From Owenia fusiformis (lineage: Eukaryota; Annelida; Polychaeta; Sabellida; Oweniidae): a DNA stretch of 64,000 nucleotides. Under the pieces are notes generated by a model. The model was not told where the DNA came from, searched no databases, and saw nothing but the letters and a program-made list of their open reading frames with translations. This document shows positions 55,926 to 64,000 of this stretch, in pieces (position 1 is the stretch's first letter; each line of letters begins with the position of its first letter). The stretch spans positions 26,126,425 to 26,190,424 of the forward strand of contig CAIIXF020000010.1 in NCBI GenBank assembly GCA_903813345.2, given 5' to 3'. Made by a program: the position numbers and the translations under genes.

Positions 55926-57575
55926 GTTTTGTTATCGTTACCGCAAAATTTGGCCAATTGCCTTGTCGTATCTGTCATGCTATAACACCGTGAATACAGC
56001 CTGCTCAAAGAATGTACATGTACTTATAAACAACACAAACCCCATTCATTAAGCAAAACTCCAAAATAATCACTTTTTAATAGTTTTATTTACACATGTT
56101 CTCATTAAATGTACTGAAATGTACAAGGGTGTCATTGCACATATTTTCCATAATCAATGTAAAAATGTTGTTAAAGTTGTGAGCCACAGGGGGCAATTTA
56201 TGTTACAAGGAGATCAAACATAATTTTGCCAATAATGTTTTATGAAAGTTATGAATTCCTTCAAATAATATAAACGTTTTTTTACTTTTATAAAAATTAT
56301 CTCATAAAAATTAAACAACATGCGGCATATTGTTTCAAGCATTTACTTGGCGAGATTTTCTCAGTTATAAAACACACCTCTGCTAAAAAGACGTCAAGAG
56401 CCATAATACATCATTCTGGTATGCCAGAGCCCCTCTTATCTGCCGTTTGCGAGAACTTTGGAAGGAAAAAGACAAAGGGGGCGCGGCTATCGCGATGATA
56501 ATACATCATTCTTACAGAACATTGCAACAACAGTGAAATGTTAAAGATCCGGGATTCAAGGGCTCTCAGGTCAATAATCAATGATGCAGCAAAAAGGTGA
56601 ATTATTGAGGAATTGCTTACGGGTAAATGCATTAAGCAATGACACAGATTTGATTGTATATACAATAGATCACAAATATAGTAGTTCAATAGCCTTTATA
56701 ATAGTACAAGATGTCATCACGTTCAAATTAATTGATGAAAATCAAGAAAGATTGAGATATAAATATACTTAGTATAGCCTCAAAATATTTGGTTTAAGAT
56801 GCCTAAGCTATAATGAATATATTGTGGTGAAAGGTGCATTTTTCATATATAATCTTTTAACTATTTATTTCACTTTTAAATGCTAAATTTGGCTACTGCT
56901 TCATAAATCTTGATTTTACGCCAGTTAATAAACTTTCATTGAGTTTTCAATCAATATAATGGCACTCCTTTAGAGGTGAACTGTATAGTTTGAATAAATC
57001 CAAAGATATAATTCTTTCTGAAAAACACATCTATAATCTTCTATAGAGAAAAAAATGAAAAAATATTCAAACATAGTAATTATTAAAAATGCATAGAAAT
57101 CTATAATGGTAAACGATGTGAAAACATGTAGTGGGACTGATGTAAGAATGAAGTTAGTAAAATATTTTGAAGGGACACATCCTTTAGCTAAACCTCAAAC
57201 ATAAACATTGATAATGTTAAGATTACTTCAGTTTTCACCCTCCATTTTATATCAATATTAAATTTAGATACACTCAAACTCTAAACATAAAATGGATGCT
57301 AGTTCTTAAACCAGTAAAGGTTTAAATAATAAGCCAAAAATATCAATACCCAGCTGTCAATACCTTTTTATAGAAACATATAAACTATTATGTTGAGATA
57401 ACAACTATTGACATTGAACTTAGGATTTCTCTTCTTTATTTTGAAGTATATATTCATTAATAAGAAGAAGCTAATTGAATTGCACCTTGGCTGTTATCAA
57501 GGGTCAATGACATGGTTAAGTAGCCATTCCATTAGATACAGTAAAACATATTGGTAAGAGAATACATTGAGAATG

Positions 57576-57742
57576 CAGGCCCGTAGCCAGGGGGTGTTCG
57601 AAGGGTGAACCCCCCCTGGCCAAAAATTCTTTCAAAATCATGCAGTTTTTCACCATTTTTGGGCCAAAATTGTCAAATGTAAACCCCCCTGGACATTTTT
57701 GAAAACTGAACCCCTCCTTGGCAAATCCTGGCTACGGGCCTG
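57576..57742. mobile_element. 167-bp MITE with 16-bp perfect TIRs and 5-bp TSD
   Basis: Ends are caggcccgtagccagg and its exact complement, flanked on both sides by gaatg (57571-57575 and 57743-57747). The interior has repeated cccccctgg blocks. Complete and probably recent. Confidence 0.93.
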
Positions 57743-59279
57743 GAATGCACTACTGCAATGAAGACATGAGCCTCACAAGGTGGCCATTTCATCTTTAATT
57801 GAATATCGGGTAACATGGTTTTCTTTATTCAGTATCTTTAGATTAAACCTTTCCCTCACTGGTTAGAATGGTAAAATTCAATCAGGACAATTTAAGTAAG
57901 TACCCTTCAGTTCACACTTCAACAATATTCCTTCCTTCACTTATCCAGAATTTGAAGTGATACGTGAATGGACTGTAACAAGACTTGTACAGCAACATGG
58001 AGATTTATTCAATTATCTCCCAGACTCAAGTTCTGTACCAACCCATTCCCCAAAATGGTCAAACAGTGACCATTTTGAATGTGGGGAATTAAGCAAGAAA
58101 CCAAAACAACAGTTATGCAGTTAATTCTCTGTTTGTGTAAAATTTGAGAATATTTGGACTTTTATTATGTTTTTGAAACAAGTAGATTGACAGTGAAGAT
58201 CCAATGAAAACATTATAGGGAAAATGATTGAATTCAGCAAATGAGTTCCTATTAGGTATTAGGTAAGTCTATTTGGAACAGGAAATTACAACTCTGTATT
58301 TATGACAAGAATATTTGATGACAAAACTTAACGCTTTTAATTAGAAGTGCTGACATTTGTTTGCCATGGCTCTATTTAACATCAGTGTTCAATTCATTAA
58401 TCTCAAATGGTCTTGTTTTGGTGTATTCTTCTACATTCTCCCCAAGGAGTGCTCCTTTTTGTTATTTTATCTCCCTTTCAAATTCAAACAAGGAATTAAC
58501 ACCTGCCATTTGTTACAGAGGCTGCTTATTTTTGTTTTTTCCCAGGTATTAATGGACAGCTTATACCCCCTCCTGTATTATATTTGCTACATACATGAAA
58601 AGAGTATACATGTTTAGAGACCATTGCCCTACATATGACATTAGATATGAAAGGTGAAGGCTTTGAAATACTTGGTCACTTAAAGCAGTTCAATTTTGAG
58701 TGCAAATGTAAACATTTATTTCAATGCTCTTTTCACACAAAGAGCCAAAGATACAGAATAAACTAAATATGACTTTCTCAAATCCAAACCATATTGACTT
58801 TAAAAGTTTCATTATTTTTATATTTTATATCAGTTCTGAATGTTAAAAGTGCAGCAGAAATCACAATGGGTAATAATATTCATTTTAAAAAGGGGACATC
58901 ATATACATTCCCAAACTTATTGACAAATAAAAATTCAAAACATTATCATGAGATAAGTCAGATCTATTTTTATAAAAAAGTTACCATACTTTCAACTCAT
59001 TTTTGTTGCACCTTTATAATGTGAGTGAGCTGGATCAATAAATACATTATTGGATTAGATCAAAAGTGCATTTTATGTAATATCATATCCAACCAGATCA
59101 ATGGTGACCTTACATTCATCCTTATCTTGACATAATCTTAGTCCCTCAGGTAATGATTATGACTGCATCCTTTGAAGAGATGATGTCCCTATGATAAGAA
59201 AAAAATATGGTTCATAGTATTCTCCCGGAAATTTATTTTTCTATTGCTTAGGTAGATATAGTAGAAGCAGTAGATGGGC

Positions 59280-59600
59280 CTCAGGACACTCAGGATATGT
59301 GATGACACTCAGGATATGTGATGACACTCAGAATATGTGATGACACTCTGAATATATGAAGATACTCAGAATACAGGATATGTGAGGACACTTAGGATAT
59401 GTGATGAAACATTGGATATGTGATGCCACATTAGATATGAGACGACACTTGGGATATGTGATGAAGATCAGTTTATGTGATGACACATTGGATATGAGAT
59501 GACACTTTGGATTTGTGATGACACATTAGATATGAGAGGACACTTGGGATATGTAATGATGTATTAGATATGAGAGGACACTTGGGATATGTGATGACAT
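59280..59600. repeat. Degenerate minisatellite (ggatatgtgatgacactc)
   Basis: About 16 variants of an 18-22-bp unit containing atatgtgatgacac or atatgagatgacac. Confidence 0.9.
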
Positions 59601-60481
59601 ACCAGTGTCAGCTATTCAGCAGATACACTCATCTAAATTGATCATATAGCCTCAATGTTAAATTACTTTTGATCTAATTTAGCAAAGATCGAAAATCTCA
59701 TTACATCTATTATTAGGGTAATAGCATTACTGTGTAATACTCTCTCTCAGACGTTTACTTGATGAGCAATTCCTTACTCCAGCAAACCGCCATATGATAC
59801 AACAGTTTGGGATGCCAATGTGGAATAGAAAGCAAATGGGGAAATAAATCAGAAAAGTAAAGGGCAACACTCTAAATTATTTGAAAAGTCAAGAAATATT
59901 TCTATAATATGTAGGAAAATGATGCACAATGATTGTGTTTCGTAATGAAGCTTGTATGTTTAGTGGGCTGACTGGTTCAGCATTATGGCTTTGTTAACTG
60001 AGGGATGATCTTTTTAGATTTATTGAATAAATGTCAGTACATGCTTAAGAGCATGTCCTCCTATCCTGTCATAGTGTTCTTCCTCAATACAAAAGTAAAC
60101 TAATAAAGTCCCCTTCCCTCCTCAGGTACAGAGTTGAGATGGCCAGGGGTCAGGACCGTGGTAAAACAATTTCTAAACCATAGTGTGCCTTCATAGAGGC
60201 AAAATTGTTTCATCATACATTTTTCATGAGGTTGATCATTTTAGACACTACATGTACATTTACTATTCAGTACAGGCCTACAGAACTACAGATCGACTTC
60301 TATGACATTTCACAAACTACTCACAACATATTTCTTCATGATTTATAATTATACAGTCATGATTAATAATCACTTTATCGTTATATCGATCATAGTTTCT
60401 CAACATCTTATGCCAATGGCATATCTGGTTGTTATCAGACACACAGTGACCCAAGGGGCCTTTTAATAAACAATGAATTGA

Positions 60482-60905
60482 ATTAAGGTCAGGGTGCATG
60501 ATGGGAAATTTTCTGCATTCCTCAATTGAGTCACATGTTATTTTTCAAACAAGAATCACTCCTTCCCCACATTGTCTATATCTTCCAGTTTTGCACAAAG
60601 AGTGCACTTATGTGCCTAGAAAAGACTTGTGAGAAGAATGATTTGATAAAGTGTATAAAAAACAAGAAAATTCAGTGAAAAAATTCAAAAACTTTTCAGA
60701 AATTTTTTTCAATCAATTTTCTCATTTTTTATACATTTTACAAAACAAACCTTCTCACACGTCTTTTCTAGGCACATAAGTGCACTCTTTGTGCAAACTT
60801 GGAAGATTTAGACAATGTGGGGAAGGAGTTATTCTTGTTTGAAAAATAACATGTGACTCAATTGAGGAATGCAGAAAATTTCCCAACATGCACCCTGTCC
60901 TTAAT
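60482..60905. mobile_element. 424-bp hairpin (MITE-like) element
   Basis: Arms of about 180-190 bp start ttaaggtcagggtgcatg and end catgcaccctgtccttaa. They include cctcaattgagtcacatgtt and its complement, and tgcacttatgtgcctag and its complement, with a short AT-rich loop near 60700. Arms differ at a few positions only. Confidence 0.92.
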
Positions 60906-62264
60906 ACAACAAATCAAAAATCTAATAAGACTGAAGGCTACATACCTGTTCAACCACCTGTCTCCTGTAGTCTTTATTTCCCAATATTTATCCCAGTTTT
61001 ACAATACATTCACTTGGTTCACCTACTGGCCATTATCTCAAACACAGTGTGTAGGCTGTATATAAATATAACTTCTCCATATGAAGTATAACTTCCAGTA
61101 ATTTTTGGCTCTAAACGGTAATAAATCTTATCGTATAAATGTTGACTTTATACATGTTCATGTGACCTGATATGGCCTTGACCTTTATCAAACAGTTACT
61201 GTTTACTTTCTCTTAATACCGCACGGCTACAATTTGAAATATCAATATTAAAGTGCTGATCCTCAGTGTAGATATCTTTAGAGTTAATTCTACTAATGCA
61301 GCATACTCATTCATTCAAATAATTCTTTGTTAAATCAAGACTACAATATTGCTTACAGCTCTCCCTTTCTCAAAGCTTTACAGGTTGAGCTAACTAACAA
61401 AATAAACGTTTTATCATTAATTCTACTAAAAGCCTCTCAAGTAGCTTTTTTCAATATGTATCCAATTCTCCAAATGACATTTGCATATTTTCTTTTATCA
61501 CCATGGCACTTTGTATGAACATGATTACTTTTTCCGCAAAGAGTCTTCCTTGTAATAGACAGAATAAGATATTCTAATATGAGCTAAAAATGTCATTTAT
61601 ATTAGATTGTATTTAAAAAGATAACTTTTCTAACTAATTGATAAAGGTTAATTCCATGCTTATTCCATTCTCTTTTAACAGGATATTTTAACTGATTCTT
61701 TTTCCTAAATGCAAGTCCATATTCCTGAGTCAATCTGAGGTATATTAAACATGGTATACTACAGAAAGTGTTGGCAATTGATCAGATGAAAAAAATATAT
61801 TCTAGTCTCAAGGTACATAAACTATATGCACCTTCAGTGGAGGCAGTATATAAAATGTGGATGTATAATGGAGATGAATAGAAAGTGTGAGCCATGTACA
61901 CAAAACTCCAGAGTCATGTTTCTCCTTCAGGATGCAAGAGGTCTCCCATGTAGGACACAAAAGGAAAAATGTTGACGCCATAGACTCAATTCCCATTGTG
62001 TGTGATACTAAAATGCTACTAAAAAGAGAGATCCTCAGTCTCCAAAGGCATCTCCAAAAGGAGATACCATAAGCAGAATCATCTCTACCTCAGTAACAAA
62101 AGGAATTCCACATTTTATAGTTTTCCTCTGTGAGAAGTAATAAAATGTGTGACTCACAAGGTAGCAATTAAGACAGTGATAATTGAGTGCTATTGACAAA
62201 ATACATAGCAATATCTATGTTCCTAACAGAACTTCAGTTTGATGCATATGATGACAATTGGCAT

Positions 62265-63575
62265 GTCTATTAGATATGGCTTGACATGAGTGTTACAAAT
62301 GATATGATAATATTGCGATTTCTACTAGATATGACTTGACATGACTGTTACAAATGATATGATAATATTGCGATTTCTACTAGATATGACTTGACATGAC
62401 TGTTACAAATGATATGATAACATTGTGATTTCTACTAGATATGACTTGATGTGACTGTTACAAATGATATGATAACATTGTGATTTCTACTAGATATGAC
62501 TTGACATGACTGTTACAAATGATATGATTTGTGATTTCTACTAGATATGACTTGACATGTTGCAAATGATATGATTTGTGATTTCTACTTGATATGACTT
62601 GACATGACTGTTACAAATGATATGATTTGTGATTTCTACTAGATATGACTTGACATGACTGTTACAAATGATATGATTTGTGATTTCTACTAGATATGGC
62701 TTGACATGACTGTTACATATGATATGATAACATTGTGATTTCTACTAGATATGGCTTGACATGACTGTCACAAATGATATGATAATATTGTGATTTCTAC
62801 TACATATGACTTGACATGAATGTTACAAATGATATGATAATATTGTGATTTCTACTAGATATGACTTGACAAGACTGTTACAAATGATATGATTTGTGAT
62901 TTCTACTAGATATGACTTGACATGACTTTTACAAATGATATGATTTGTGATTTCTACGAGATATGACTTGACATGACTGTCACAAATGATATGATAATAT
63001 TGTGATTTCTACTAGATATGACTTGACATGACTGTTACAAATGATATGATTTGTGATTTCTACTAGATATGACTTGACATGACTGTTACAAATGATATGA
63101 TTACATTGTGATTTCTACTAGATATGACTTGACATGACTGTTACAAATGATATGATAGCATTGTGATTTCTACTCGATATGACTTGACATGATTGTTACA
63201 AATGATATGATAACATTGTGATTTCTACTAGATATGACTTGACATGACTGTTACAAATGATATAACATTGTGATTTCTACTAGATATGACTTGACATGAA
63301 CGTACAAATGATATGATTTGTGATTTCTACTAGATATGACTTGACATGACTGTTACAAATGATATGATAACATTGTGATTTCTACTAGATATGACTTGAC
63401 ATGAATGTGACAAATGATATGATTTGTGATTTCTACTAGATATGACTTGACATGACTGTTACAAATGATATGATAACATTGTGATTTCTACTAGATATGA
63501 CTTGACATGAATGTTACAAATGATATGATAACATTGTGATTTCTATTAGATATGACTTGACATGTTACAAATGAT
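62265..63575. repeat. 55-bp tandem satellite, about 24 copies
   Basis: Unit gatttctactagatatgact, tgacatgactgttacaaatg, atatgataacattgt. A shorter 51-bp variant lacks part of aacattg (atgatttgtgattt). The two length forms are interspersed. Confidence 0.95.
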
Positions 63576-64000
63576 ATGAGCCGAATCTGACACTGGTATC
63601 TGGGTTAAAAAAAGTGGTTGCCATTTTGAATTCACAAATTCCATTCTATGAGACTGTTCAACAGAAACATATCTTTCTATCAGATACCAGACATTCCAGC
63701 CCCACCTGCTGTTGGTAACATCACCTTCACCTCTTATAATAGGCTATCTAATATTTCCTCAAAGCAATGGAAAAAGACATATTTAACTTGATGATCTCTC
63801 TAATCAAAATTGTGCAAATTGATTTCTTCTTCAATATCACAAAATAATTGCATTGAGTGAAAATGTTACAAAGGTAAAGTTAAAACATGATGGTACCTGT
63901 TACAGAGCAGGGTTAAATTGTTATGTTATGAAGCATCTGACAAAAAGATTCATGAAAAGGATTTGTTACAGAGCTTTTTTGTCAAAGTGCTTTGTAACAG

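Larger units (their letters stand above)
53500..55992. mobile_element. 2.5-kb DNA transposon with Transib/RAG-like termini (non-autonomous)
   Basis: Perfect 26-bp inverted repeats lie at 53500-53525 and 55967-55992, beginning CACGGTG. The element is flanked by the direct repeat aatac (53495-53499 and 55993-55997). Transib and RAG-like elements make 5-bp target duplications and start CAC-N-(A/G)TG; no other superfamily I know has both. Subterminal sequence cattcggtgatgcat is also inverted (53668-53682 and 55830-55844). No transposase was found. A start-codon exon with a donor points inward at each end. A later insertion (54352-54690) lies inside. Confidence 0.85.
55998..64000. other. Region beyond the Transib-like element, no gene recognised
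   Basis: It contains a MITE (57576-57742), a minisatellite (59280-59600), a large hairpin (60482-60905) and a 55-bp satellite (62265-63575). Around 56400-56530 a less AT-rich stretch has two ataatacatcattct copies flanking gggggcgcggctatcgcgat. Remaining sequence is AT-rich, without credible exons. Confidence 0.6.

Noticed and set aside
56411-56689. 92-codon - strand frame ending DKRGSGIPE
   Set aside because: The peptide is unremarkable and the region has short direct repeats (ataatacatcattct); it is more likely a repeat or a promoter-like stretch than a gene.
61808-62072. Overlapping 61-62-codon frames on both strands near 61.9 kb
   Set aside because: There is no recognisable domain, no splice context and no composition clearly unlike the background; left unannotated.

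Overview
This is a stretch of an animal nuclear genome: AT-rich, with GT-AG introns, protein-coding exons of 56 bp to 1.5 kb, and dense minisatellites and small inverted-repeat transposons. Gene content, small-to-medium introns, many tacatgta-type words and abundant hairpin MITEs suggest a marine lophotrochozoan, most likely a mollusc. The phylum is inferred, not shown.

Two multi-exon genes lie tail to tail. On the + strand, 201-8931 holds 14 exons for the C-terminal two thirds of a ClC-3/4/5-type Cl-/H+ exchanger: the second half of the membrane domain and both CBS domains. Its 5' exons lie outside the window. An intact single-exon UDP-glycosyltransferase gene (5476-7077, same strand) sits inside ClC intron 11. 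On the - strand, 45961-14445 holds 13 exons of a PHLDB/LL5-type cortical adaptor: a long disordered N-terminal part, a coiled coil and a C-terminal PH domain. All exon junctions of both genes were checked for phase and join without a frameshift. The PHLDB 5' exons (start codon, FHA domain) were not recognised; they are upstream or outside the window.

The intergenic space (8932-14444) and the region upstream of PHLDB (46-64 kb) hold no recognisable host gene. They contain foldback elements, a 167-bp MITE with perfect ends and target duplication (57576-57742), a 424-bp hairpin (60482-60905), tandem arrays, and a 2.5-kb element (53500-55992) with perfect 26-bp terminal inverted repeats beginning CACGGTG and a 5-bp target duplication. 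That is the terminal signature of the Transib/RAG-like group. The largest PHLDB intron carries a 6.7-kb element with about 630-bp inverted terminal repeats and decayed coding fragments.

The most unusual feature is that minisatellites have grown out of splice junctions. In PHLDB, a 64-bp unit made of an exon end, a 5' splice site and the first 23 nt of the intron is repeated about 90 times over 6 kb (31246-37265). It adjoins nine in-frame 108-bp copies of the exon itself (37263-38252). A second exon (25540-25720) has independently produced an array with the same 64-bp architecture, and a third shows a partial duplication on its acceptor side. In the ClC gene, a 36-bp array runs directly into the acceptor of exon 11. 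The primary PHLDB transcript therefore carries about one hundred near-identical 5' splice sites.
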